DNA of 33,065 bases from positions 1 to 33,065 of the forward strand of contig OMIY01000328.1 of NCBI GenBank assembly GCA_900299215.1, written 5' to 3'. Below the pieces are notes generated by a model. That model had not been told where the DNA came from, ran no database searches, and saw only the letters and a program-made list of their open reading frames with translations. Both the position numbers and the translations under genes were made by a program. Below are positions 17,305 through 25,174 of this stretch, in pieces; the first letter of the stretch is position 1, and each line of letters begins with the position of its first letter. Origin of the DNA: a bacterium. GTDB lineage: Bacteria > Bdellovibrionota_B > Oligoflexia > Oligoflexales > CAIYRB01.

Positions 17305-18272
17305 ATATCAGTGAAGAGAAACTTATCGCTGGGGTCCTGGGGGGCGATATAAGGTCGCTCGCCAAGTCGATCACTTTACTTGAAACATCAAAGGTAGATC
17401 AAAGACAAGCCGCTGATCGGGTTCTAGCCGCATTGTTACCTCATAGCGGACGCTCGCTTCGTATTGCTATTAGTGGACCCCCGGGAGTAGGGAAGAGCAC
17501 GTTCATAGAGGCCTTTGGCAGCTACCTTATTAAGGACGGACATCGCCTCGCCGTGTTGGCTATAGACCCATCCTCCCCGGTATCCGGAGGGAGCATTATG
17601 GGGGATAGGTTAAGAATGGAGGCTTTGGCTAGATCGCCCAATGTTTACATCCGGCCATCTCCAAGTTCTGGAGTACTCGGTGGAACAGCAAGGCGCACGC
17701 GGGAAACAATAATCGCCTGTGAGGCGGCTGGATTTGACTTCATTTGTATCGAAACTGTTGGCGTAGGTCAAAGTGAGACGGTCGCAGCAAATATGGCGGA
17801 TCTATTTATCCTCTTGTCTTTGCCCAACTCCGGAGATGAGGTCCAGGGGATAAAGCGCGGGATATTGGAGCTCGCTGATTTTGTTGTAGTCACCAAGGCA
17901 GATGGACCAGCAAAACAGTCCGCGGAACTCGCCAAAAACCAAATCGAGCAAGCATTAATGCTTACAAGGTCAAGCTCTAGGTTCCCTCCTAAGGTCTCAA
18001 CTGTAAGTAGTTTAGAAGGAACAGGAATCAAAGACTTGGTTAGTTCAATTTTAGATGCAGCTGAAGATCGTCGATCGAGTAATTACTTTCAATTGCGTCG
18101 TCGGGATCAAGCACTAGAGTGGTTCCATGCTGAGTTTGTTGCGATTCTAGTCGCGGATGCGGAGAAAAAACTGAAAGATCGGTCTGGCGCAATGGCTGCT
18201 GCGGTGGCTGATGGCAAAATTCCTCCGAGCATTGCCGCGGCTCAACTGGCGTCAACATTAATTTCCAAATGA
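17301..18272 (+). CDS. meaB: Methylmalonyl-CoA mutase-associated GTPase MeaB
   Basis: G3E-family GTPase that loads cobalamin onto methylmalonyl-CoA mutase and protects it from inactivation. The 323-residue protein has Walker [10 protein letters not shown], the family signature [18 protein letters not shown], switch region ETVGVGQSE, and VVTKAD as the base-specificity motif. ATG 17301 overlaps the mutase stop as ATGA. The frame also opens at 17250, but that stretch is mutase coding sequence, so the later ATG is chosen. It ends immediately beside the convergent cytochrome gene with no gap and no obvious terminator. Confidence 0.96.
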   Translation: MNISEEKLIAGVLGGDIRSLAKSITLLETSKVDQRQAADRVLAALLPHSGRSLRIAISGPPGVGKSTFIEAFGSYLIKDGHRLAVLAIDPSSPVSGGSIMGDRLRMEALARSPNVYIRPSPSSGVLGGTARRTRETIIACEAAGFDFICIETVGVGQSETVAANMADLFILLSLPNSGDEVQGIKRGILELADFVVVTKADGPAKQSAELAKNQIEQALMLTRSSSRFPPKVSTVSSLEGTGIKDLVSSILDAAEDRRSSNYFQLRRRDQALEWFHAEFVAILVADAEKKLKDRSGAMAAAVADGKIPPSIAAAQLASTLISK

Positions 18273-19646
18273 TTATATACCCTTGTGTTCAATCTTCGGC
18301 CAGTAAACTCCAAAATCAAATTTTGGGGAATGCTGCTGATTATGACATCTTGAACACAAAGTTTTATCTGGTTTAGACGTGCTGCGATATCTGTACGGGT
18401 CTCTTGCGTGCTTTAACCTCGCGCCATGACAGTTCTCGCATTGAACATTAGCAAATTGGGGACTTAGATCTGAATTTACGAACCCCCCTGCTTCATTGGC
18501 GCCCAAAACGTGACAAGTCACGCATTCCGGGTCTTCATGTTTGTTCTTATCTTCAAGTGTCCTAAGTGCGTGAGCATGTTTCGACTTAAGGTAGTACTGG
18601 TAAATCTGAGCGTGACAGGTAGAACATGCCTGCGCACCAGCAAATTGGGAATCCTTAAGCTGCTCACTCCTTATCGACGCAGATTTCAAAAACTGGTCTC
18701 TGGCTGCTTTCGTATAAGCGCCGTAGATTTCGTCTACCGCGCTGCTCCCATCAGCACTGACTGGATCAAGCCAAGTTATTACCTTTCCCTCCCGAAGCCA
18801 TTCGGGCGATTGGGGTATTCGCTGCTTTTGAGGTGCATTTGCCAGTAGCGCCGCTAGGCTGGGAGCTTCCTCAGTTTGCAACTTCCCCCCTCTAAGAAGG
18901 CCTTGACCTGCTAATGGGACCATGTACACCGGAGGCAGAGCCACTCTCTTCAACCGTTCCTCATGACGACGATCCTCAGCTCCAGGTAGGGCCTCCCATG
19001 TTCCTGTGTTAGCACTTATGACTGTTGTGAATAAACCACTATCAGTAATCTTACGAAGCTCAGAATCTCGACCAGAAAAAAGCAAAATGCGCTCATCCTT
19101 TTCATGTCCGATAAGTGATTTGCTCCATTTCCTAAGTAAATCATTACTGAGCGACTCAAGCGGCTCCGTCGACGATATGGGTTGAGTGTATCCCATAGCG
19201 ACCCACCCTTTTCCCGTTACCTTTTCTTTCACAAGATTTGCCGTATCAACTGATGCGAGTACATTACTTAGAACATAAGGGAGTTCTTGACCTCGATGGC
19301 TTGTGCTCCATGCCCCAACTTGCTGCCTTCGCAAATACTCCAACCTATTAAAAAGTATGGCGTTAGGACGAATTTTTGCTTGAACGTCTAATATAAAATC
19401 AGACTTTAAATCTGGCTCATGCGGTAACGGCAACGCATTACCTAGGTCAAAAAGCAATAATTCCGGATGGATATTGCGTTCACGGAAAACCACATTTGCG
19501 AGCCTTCTGATGCCCCCTAAATCTGTGCTTGGGTCGCAACCACAGGGCTCAATATGACCACGTAGGTCACCATAAGCCAGAAAACCAAAATCGGCTGAAT
19601 TCGCCGATGCGGCTGTTGTCAAGAAAGCAATTAGTAGGTAGATCAT
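18273..19646 (-). CDS. Exported tetrahaem cytochrome c with phosphoesterase-like N-terminus
   Basis: About 457 residues with an N-terminal signal peptide (hydrophobic run ending ASANSA). The first part has YGDLRGHIEPCGCDP and LGGIRRLA, which recall the calcineurin/5'-nucleotidase-like domain found fused to cytochromes in some deltaproteobacteria. The C-terminal 120 residues hold four CxxCH haem sites, CSTCH, CVTCH, CENCH and CSRCH (near residues 341, 375, 403 and 431), plus SKHAHAL, whose histidines suit distal ligation as in cytochrome c554-like proteins. It is probably a periplasmic electron carrier, and haem loading by the Ccm system is expected. ATG 19646 is preferred; a TTG three codons upstream is also possible. 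It diverges from the IscA/HesB-fold gene. Confidence 0.85.
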   Translation of the reverse strand: MIYLLIAFLTTAASANSADFGFLAYGDLRGHIEPCGCDPSTDLGGIRRLANVVFRERNIHPELLLFDLGNALPLPHEPDLKSDFILDVQAKIRPNAILFNRLEYLRRQQVGAWSTSHRGQELPYVLSNVLASVDTANLVKEKVTGKGWVAMGYTQPISSTEPLESLSNDLLRKWSKSLIGHEKDERILLFSGRDSELRKITDSGLFTTVISANTGTWEALPGAEDRRHEERLKRVALPPVYMVPLAGQGLLRGGKLQTEEAPSLAALLANAPQKQRIPQSPEWLREGKVITWLDPVSADGSSAVDEIYGAYTKAARDQFLKSASIRSEQLKDSQFAGAQACSTCHAQIYQYYLKSKHAHALRTLEDKNKHEDPECVTCHVLGANEAGGFVNSDLSPQFANVQCENCHGARLKHARDPYRYRSTSKPDKTLCSRCHNQQHSPKFDFGVYWPKIEHKGI

Positions 19647-19731
19647 GAATTGCAACCCGAACCCGCGACTGTATGTTTGTGGGCCAGATCAAAGTTTAGT
19701 CGAAGTAACACCGTCCATAAAGTGGGACCTA

Positions 19732-20103
19732 ATGGTGACTGGAATACGCCTCACAGATCGTGCCTTAGAAGCTGCGATAGAGCTTAAAAGAGCTAATCAA
19801 GAATTTCAGCATTGTGTTCTGAGGCTGTACATAGACGGCAAAGGGTGCGATGGATTTTATTATGGCGTTACTTTCACATCTACAGAAAAGGATGATATTA
19901 GCGTACTTGATCACCCGCTGGCAGTCGTAATTGACAAGAAGTCACTAGAGTTTATGGCTGGCTCAACAGTCGACTGGGTTGATGACACCAGGGGTAAGGG
20001 CTTTTTGGTTAGCAATCCCAACCACAGTAAATTTCGCGGGAAATTCTATAAGCGTCAATCCTGGCAAAAAAAGCTTAGTTCTTCTTCTCAATCACTAACT
20101 TAG
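19732..20103 (+). CDS. IscA/HesB-fold protein lacking the C-terminal CxC
   Basis: The A-type Fe-S carrier fold is recognisable: IRLTDRALEAAIELKRAN, LRLYIDGKGCDGFYYG, VVIDKKSLEFMAGSTVDWVD and FLVSNPN follow ErpA/IscA order and spacing. The first conserved cysteine (GKGCDGF) is present. The paired C-terminal cysteines (CGCG after NPN) are replaced by SKFRGKF, so normal three-cysteine cluster binding is lost. A basic tail follows. ATG 19732 (123 residues) matches the domain edge; an earlier ATG (19645) with a possible AGGTAG would add 29 residues and overlap the divergent gene's start. Its end overlaps the convergent neighbour by 29 bp. Cluster transfer is doubtful, and the true role is unknown. 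Confidence 0.8.
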   Translation: MVTGIRLTDRALEAAIELKRANQEFQHCVLRLYIDGKGCDGFYYGVTFTSTEKDDISVLDHPLAVVIDKKSLEFMAGSTVDWVDDTRGKGFLVSNPNHSKFRGKFYKRQSWQKKLSSSSQSLT

Positions 20104-21103
20104 TGCCTGGTTGAAGTGTCGTCACGCCCTGGCCCAAGAATACTATGTCAAAAACGCCAAAGGCTCCTCTTCCCTCTCGCAACGACAATAGTCCAGCACC
20201 AACGCGTTCATTAGGCTTAAGCATAACTTTCGCGACAGAGTCACCAACGGCAAGAGCTTGAACTTGTGGAATTGCCATCGATTTGACAGTTGACCCAACC
20301 AACACTTGATCGCCCTTTTGATCCAACACAATGCCGTCCCACCCAAGTGCCATATAAAGCCAGGCGATGAGGTCATCATTTGTCGCGACTTTAGGGGCAG
20401 GTAGCGTAAATAGCTGTACTGATTTTCCCGCCTCGAGTCGAAACCCCTGCCAATCTCCTGAGTCTGGAGCTATCACTACGATATCGGCTCCGGAAGATGC
20501 AAAAACTGTAGCCAACCTATCCATTGACGCGTATTTGCGCTTGTTTAGTTTGAGATTCCAATCTGCTGACATCGTGCTAGCTACGACAAAGTTGCTCAAG
20601 TTATTTAAACCGTCTGCGTCAACATTCATAAACTTTATTTGCTTTGGCGCTTTGGGATCCTTAGAAACAGATTCGTTTAGGTTTTTTACAAACACGATCG
20701 TCCGAGGAAACACAGGCGCTCTCGTTCTCATCTCGTTTAGCCAAGAATCTAAAGACGGCCCAATCGGCTTTGGCTGAGCCATGTCTGCGGAAGATGGAAC
20801 GGAATTAGGATCCGCAACTGCTGCTGGAGCTACCGAGTTAGGATCGACCACTTGTGCTGGCGCCACAGCATTTGGGTCTACAACTGGCACTACAGCATTT
20901 GGATCTGCAACCGGCGCCACAGCACTTGGATCGGCAACTGGCGCCACGGCATTTGGGTCTGCAACTGGCGCCACAGCGTTCGGATCGACTTGAGGAATCT
21001 CGGATGGAACGACAGCATCTTGCGCAAAACCCACACCTGAAATAAATGACGACACCAGCATCCCAAGTAAGACATCCCGCAGGTTTTCATAAAACTTAAG
21101 CAT
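20075..21103 (-). CDS. Exported protein with DP[NS]xV tandem repeats
   Basis: This 342-residue protein has an N-terminal signal-like segment (hydrophobic run about residues 11-26, then GFAQDA). It is followed by a low-complexity stretch (about 40-102) with seven DP[NS][AS]V units at Asp40, 49, 58, 67, 76, 87 and 98. Such Pro/Ala/Val linkers often span the periplasm or peptidoglycan. The rest (about 110-342) is a mixed alpha/beta region that I do not recognise. GAGG about seven bases before ATG 21103 overlaps the upstream stop, and the gap to the outer-membrane protein gene is only 9 bp, so it is the third gene of an operon with FecR and that protein. Confidence 0.78.
   Translation of the reverse strand: MLKFYENLRDVLLGMLVSSFISGVGFAQDAVVPSEIPQVDPNAVAPVADPNAVAPVADPSAVAPVADPNAVVPVVDPNAVAPAQVVDPNSVAPAAVADPNSVPSSADMAQPKPIGPSLDSWLNEMRTRAPVFPRTIVFVKNLNESVSKDPKAPKQIKFMNVDADGLNNLSNFVVASTMSADWNLKLNKRKYASMDRLATVFASSGADIVVIAPDSGDWQGFRLEAGKSVQLFTLPAPKVATNDDLIAWLYMALGWDGIVLDQKGDQVLVGSTVKSMAIPQVQALAVGDSVAKVMLKPNERVGAGLLSLREGRGAFGVFDIVFLGQGVTTLQPGTKLVIEKKN
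20798..20989 (-). repeat. Seven-copy tandem repeat encoding DPNAVAPVA-type units
   Basis: Within the exported-protein gene, 27-bp units (the last two 33 bp) encode a nonapeptide DPNAVAPVA with drift. Near-identical copies lie at the N-terminal side and more diverged ones after. The array could gain or lose copies by slippage. Confidence 0.85.
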
Positions 21104-21112
21104 AAAACTGCC

Positions 21113-22792
21113 TCACCAGGATAAAGCTAGTCCAGCACCTGCATATCCAACTTGGTAAGAAACACCGGAAATCGCGGCTGGGTCAGTGGCTGCAGCCTTG
21201 ACCGTGGTGTTCGTCAGACCAACAGACTCCCAAAAGTAAAAGCCGAGAAGAGCCGTCCTCAATCGTAGACCCATCAATGGCAACTCTGGTCCAGCGGTAA
21301 AATAGGCATCAACTCCAAGGCGATTAGAGGTGATCTTGCCACCAGATTTAATGAGAGAATATCCAGTATTGATTCCGAACCAGCCCCGCAGGGTATACCA
21401 GTCGGATAACTTCTCTAGTCCGACTTCCAGGCCAAGAGCAAACGACCGACCTAAGCTAAAATCAGCCATCTCGGTTACCTTATTGTCCGTATTTTCTTCC
21501 ACCGGCAGTGAGGCATTAAAGGTCCAAATTCCGAGCTTGGGATCCACGGTGATTCTATCTACAAGCAAACCAGGCTTAAAATCCCAGGAGAACCCCAAAA
21601 CATGGCGAGCAAATGCGATTGAGGCAGTATACGTGGTGTCAGCTCCGGTAATTAGATTTACACCAGGTAAGGTCTGAGTGGTCTTGGGAAGGACGTCGTA
21701 ATAGTACCTGAGACCTTTTAGAGGCCCCCCCCGCATTTCAAATAAAAGTCCAAAGATATTGGTCTTGCCCAAGAGTGTGCCCAAAACACCCACACCGGGA
21801 AGAATCTGTTTCCCATATCGGAGCCCAACATACCCCGATGCAGCCGCCTCCCAAATCTGCCCAAGAAGGTCCTTACCTCCAGTTAAAAACTCGTCAAGCA
21901 AATCCTTCTCAATGGCTCGGTCCAAATCCGCATGGGCTTTTGCAAGTCCCTTCATGATCTCAGTTTTATGAGCGCCGGGACCATCAGCATTTTGCGCCCA
22001 CAATGGACCGGTGGCTAGAACGGCGTCAATCGCAGGAGTGATTTCATAGACTACATCACCTCCGGACAGCACAGACTTCTTCTTTATTTTTTTACTCTTT
22101 GGCTTATTAACCTTGGTTCGATTTGCGACTCCCACAACTTGGCTTGACCATTGCTTTAGAGTTGGATCCCAACTTAATCGATAGAGTACAAGTGACTTCG
22201 GTGCTTCCTGCTCTGGATATTTAAAGTCTCGAGATTTCCCCGCTCTCCAGTACCTCCCCGTGAAGCTTGGAGGGGTCCCCTTAATGCGGGCCTTGCTCAC
22301 AAGCATACCCATAGGGCTGCCTTCCAAAAGAGCGAAGGCGACATAGTCTATATACTCGTCGTCCTTGTAAAACTTCATTAAATGCTCAGATGGCGGCAGA
22401 ACAACTTCGCTGACGACATCACTGGATTTCTCATCTTGGTGCAATAGCTGAAATCTAACTTCTTTTAATCCGTCTACCACATTGAGGGTCCAGGTAGTTT
22501 GCTTGTCGGACCCAGACACTTTTTTGCCGCTTAAGTAGCAAGAAAAAGACCCAAAGGCGCCGAATCCGTAAGGACCGTTGCCAACGGACATCGAAGAACC
22601 AAGGGCACCACACGTTTTCTTCCAGTTTTTTCCGTATGTCTTCGCCTTGTCCTTTGGAATTTTACGACTTGCCTTAGCATCGACGACTATTTTTAAATGC
22701 TCTATGTTTACGTCTTCTGCGCGTGCGGTTCCAGCGGCCAAGACAAGCACTATATTCAGAGCGGCGATTTTAAAATAGGGGAGCACAAACAA
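21113..22792 (-). CDS. Predicted outer-membrane protein
   Basis: A 559-residue exported protein. The hydrophobic N-terminus ends in a plausible cleavage site (AAGTARAED, about 20-26). The C-terminal half (about 300-559) has many short alternating strands rich in Gly, Tyr, Phe and Trp, and the chain ends in LALSW, the aromatic-terminated end typical of outer-membrane beta-barrels. The N-terminal domain (about 27-240) is soluble, and I do not recognise it. The start is TTG 22792 or GTG 22786; neither has a strong ribosome binding site and there is no nearby ATG. It sits between the FecR gene (35 bp upstream) and the repeat-protein gene (9 bp downstream). The barrel call is inferred from composition. 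Confidence 0.7.
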   Translation of the reverse strand: MFVLPYFKIAALNIVLVLAAGTARAEDVNIEHLKIVVDAKASRKIPKDKAKTYGKNWKKTCGALGSSMSVGNGPYGFGAFGSFSCYLSGKKVSGSDKQTTWTLNVVDGLKEVRFQLLHQDEKSSDVVSEVVLPPSEHLMKFYKDDEYIDYVAFALLEGSPMGMLVSKARIKGTPPSFTGRYWRAGKSRDFKYPEQEAPKSLVLYRLSWDPTLKQWSSQVVGVANRTKVNKPKSKKIKKKSVLSGGDVVYEITPAIDAVLATGPLWAQNADGPGAHKTEIMKGLAKAHADLDRAIEKDLLDEFLTGGKDLLGQIWEAAASGYVGLRYGKQILPGVGVLGTLLGKTNIFGLLFEMRGGPLKGLRYYYDVLPKTTQTLPGVNLITGADTTYTASIAFARHVLGFSWDFKPGLLVDRITVDPKLGIWTFNASLPVEENTDNKVTEMADFSLGRSFALGLEVGLEKLSDWYTLRGWFGINTGYSLIKSGGKITSNRLGVDAYFTAGPELPLMGLRLRTALLGFYFWESVGLTNTTVKAAATDPAAISGVSYQVGYAGAGLALSW

Positions 22793-22827
22793 CTCACTAA
22801 ATTAGAATGAGCGGAGCATAAAATCGT

Positions 22828-24993
22828 TTACTTAGTTGAAACAATTTCGACTTTTCCAACAAAAATAGCCTGAGCTTGATTGCCGATGAATGCCGCGACT
22901 TCAGCACTCGACTTGAGAAATTCACGATTGACTGGGTAGAGAGTTCCCTTCTTTAAAATATACAAAACGTGACCCTTATTTAGCAAGGACCACATCGGAT
23001 CACCTGGCCGATTTTGGCCAAATTCCCGAATATTTTGAAAAGCCGCCTTTGGGCCCTTGAAGACGAAATCCCCATTAAGTAAAGACGAAATCTTCATAAT
23101 TAGTTGTTTGTTTAATAGACTACCAGATACTTGTGCAACAATCTGATCCTCCCGGACAACAAAAAACCCCTCGTTACCCAATGGGTGTCTTTTGTCCAAG
23201 GAAATAAAGTTCGATCCTCGCACCAAATTGGTAAATCTCCCATAATCTGTGCCATTCATAAGCTGAATCACAAGCCCTGACTGAAATAGATCCACCTCAC
23301 GCTTAGCCGGTACCCATATAGAATTTGGATTTTCGGATCGTGGTGCAAATTCACTTACGCCAATGTTAATAGGTCCGTCTCCCACCTCTCCGAGAGTCAC
23401 CAGACTGAATTTAATTTCTTCACTAGACTGCAATTTGTTACGTTGTTTCTCACCTCTTGAGGCTTCGACACCAGCTCTCACTTTGAAGTGGTACCTCTTC
23501 ACACCGCCAGACTGTTCTAAGACCCCAACCTTTTTAATGGCCTTAAGTGGCAGCTTAATTGATGTATCGTTAGGATTTTCAACAAATACGTCCTCCTGCT
23601 GGCCGTTACCAGAAAGTGTAAAGTACGGTCTGAGCAAGACGGAGGCATCTTGCTTTTCGAGCGCTGTTGTTGGAACTGGAAGTTCGAGTGCTCCGCCCTG
23701 AGGATTATCAAGACTACGAAGAGTCCAATACTCGACTCCGCGAGGTGGCGGTGCGCTTTCCACTTTCACAGTTGGTAACGGTGGGGGAGGAGGAGGAGCC
23801 GGCGGAAGCTTTGCTACAACCACCTTCGGCGCAACCTGTTTAGGTCGGCTTGGCGTCGCAGCGGACTGTGCCACCGGCTTTGCTTCTAACGGTTTTTTCG
23901 CAGCAAGGGACGGAGCCTTCAACGTTTGGATCCCTTGATCAGACTTTGTTATGGTTTCACTCCGATTCTTCACTGAGCTTATGCCTTTTTGTTCAGCGGC
24001 AGCCTCGATCGTAGGCTCAACACGATTAGCATCGAATTTATTCAATTCAGCACCGCTAATCTTCAACGGCTCAGCTGCAATATTTCCGATATCAGTCAAT
24101 CCCATCTTGCCCCCTTGCAGCTGAGGTGCTGCGGGTACTGGGGCTGGGGGCATGGGTGCTGGCATCTTATCCAAGACAAGCTTTTCCAAGGGATCTGCTG
24201 CCATTTCATCTTCTGCAACGGCATAATTCCCTGGCTCCGAAATTTCTGTCGGTGTTGCTCCTTTTGTATTTCCACGAATATCTGATTTTCCCGTGTCACT
24301 CGCAACTGAAGTGGAAGTATGGGCTGAAGCCGGGACTGGCGGAGCCGGTGGTAGCGGGACCAGAAAAACAGGCGCCAACACCGGCTCTGGAGGGGGGGGC
24401 GGAGGAGCTGCAGCAACTGAAGATAGTGCTGGCTTGATAACACTAACCACGGATTTCAGATCTGCATTACTGGGCATTATCTTAGCTTGAACTGCCCTGG
24501 CTTGTCGGCTTCCTTGGGGCTTGAATACGGCAATCTTTTTACCCGCTGATATTGTATAGCTCTCTTCACCTGCTCTAAGAATGAGGTTGGGACAGTCCTT
24601 ACAACTATCCGAAATTTGTGGTACCGCAGATCCTCGTATGAGCTTAATGACAAATGCCGATCCTCGTTGAAAACCAATCGCGGTTATTTGCACCTGACTG
24701 TCTTCACCGAGAATCAGAGCTCGATACTTATCGAACTTGATCTTCGCACCACCCGATTCACCTGTTGCTAAGGTATCACCGTCGAAAATCCCTTGCCCTC
24801 GTGTAACTTCTCGCCAACGTATCACACCCTCCGAACGCGCTAGAAGCGAACCTTGCGATTCATCCAAAGTTGCGACAGATACTTGGATAACTCGTGTGAA
24901 TTTATCGATATTGTAAATTGCCAAAACGATGGCGATAACAGCTGCCAACCAGACTGCAAGAAGAGCTCCTTTTATATTGAATCTATTTAACAT
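22828..24993 (-). CDS. FecR-domain membrane protein with proline-rich region
   Basis: This 721-residue protein has one N-terminal transmembrane segment (about 9-27) and a FecR-like domain (about 40-150: GVIRWREV, IFDGDTLATGESGGAKIKF, LIRGSAV). FecR domains act as periplasmic sensor or wall-binding modules. Residues about 190-420 are low complexity, with polyproline runs (AAPPPPPPEP, LPPAPPPPPPLP), consistent with an extended periplasmic linker. The C-terminal 300 residues are mixed alpha/beta with no motif that I recognise. ATG 24993 has only a weak GGAT upstream. It is the first gene of a three-gene minus-strand group and diverges from the SpoIIE phosphatase gene. No ECF sigma factor, the usual FecR partner, is present. 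Confidence 0.82.
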   Translation of the reverse strand: MLNRFNIKGALLAVWLAAVIAIVLAIYNIDKFTRVIQVSVATLDESQGSLLARSEGVIRWREVTRGQGIFDGDTLATGESGGAKIKFDKYRALILGEDSQVQITAIGFQRGSAFVIKLIRGSAVPQISDSCKDCPNLILRAGEESYTISAGKKIAVFKPQGSRQARAVQAKIMPSNADLKSVVSVIKPALSSVAAAPPPPPPEPVLAPVFLVPLPPAPPVPASAHTSTSVASDTGKSDIRGNTKGATPTEISEPGNYAVAEDEMAADPLEKLVLDKMPAPMPPAPVPAAPQLQGGKMGLTDIGNIAAEPLKISGAELNKFDANRVEPTIEAAAEQKGISSVKNRSETITKSDQGIQTLKAPSLAAKKPLEAKPVAQSAATPSRPKQVAPKVVVAKLPPAPPPPPPLPTVKVESAPPPRGVEYWTLRSLDNPQGGALELPVPTTALEKQDASVLLRPYFTLSGNGQQEDVFVENPNDTSIKLPLKAIKKVGVLEQSGGVKRYHFKVRAGVEASRGEKQRNKLQSSEEIKFSLVTLGEVGDGPINIGVSEFAPRSENPNSIWVPAKREVDLFQSGLVIQLMNGTDYGRFTNLVRGSNFISLDKRHPLGNEGFFVVREDQIVAQVSGSLLNKQLIMKISSLLNGDFVFKGPKAAFQNIREFGQNRPGDPMWSLLNKGHVLYILKKGTLYPVNREFLKSSAEVAAFIGNQAQAIFVGKVEIVSTK

Positions 24994-25009
24994 CCGATTT
25001 TATCCGGTG

Positions 25010-25031
25010 AAATCACATCTTCTTGTGATTT
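25010..25031. promoter_or_regulatory. Perfect inverted repeat upstream of the FecR gene
   Basis: AAATCACA (25010-25017) and TGTGATTT (25024-25031) with a 6-bp spacer, 17 bp before the FecR start. It is either a 5' UTR hairpin or an operator. The half-sites point opposite to a CRP site (which is TGTGA-N6-TCACA). Confidence 0.4.
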
Positions 25032-25062
25032 TAGAAATCGCTCGACAATAATTTGCACCACT

Positions 25063-25077
25063 CGATTCATCGAATCG
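25063..25077. promoter_or_regulatory. Palindrome CGATTC-ATC-GAATCG, candidate operator
   Basis: A perfect 6-bp inverted repeat with a 3-bp spacer lies midway in the 181-bp region between the divergent FecR and SpoIIE-phosphatase genes. Position suggests a binding site for a dimeric regulator; the regulator is not known. Confidence 0.4.
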
Positions 25078-25174
25078 GCATCTCATCACCTAACCTTTAG
25101 ACACCATCCGAATAGCGAGCATCCACTCGAGCTAAAGATCTATTATTTGGATCCGATAAGTTTTCTGACTGTTT

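Noticed and set aside
20798-20989. Possible CRISPR-like array
   Set aside because: Units are contiguous, in frame and code for protein; there are no unique spacers.
20781-21090. Several open frames on the plus strand across the repeat region
   Set aside because: They are shadows of the tandem repeat, open only because 27 is a multiple of 3; no ribosome binding sites or domains.
25010-25031. CRP binding site
   Set aside because: Half-sites are in the reverse order (TCACA-N6-TGTGA rather than TGTGA-N6-TCACA).
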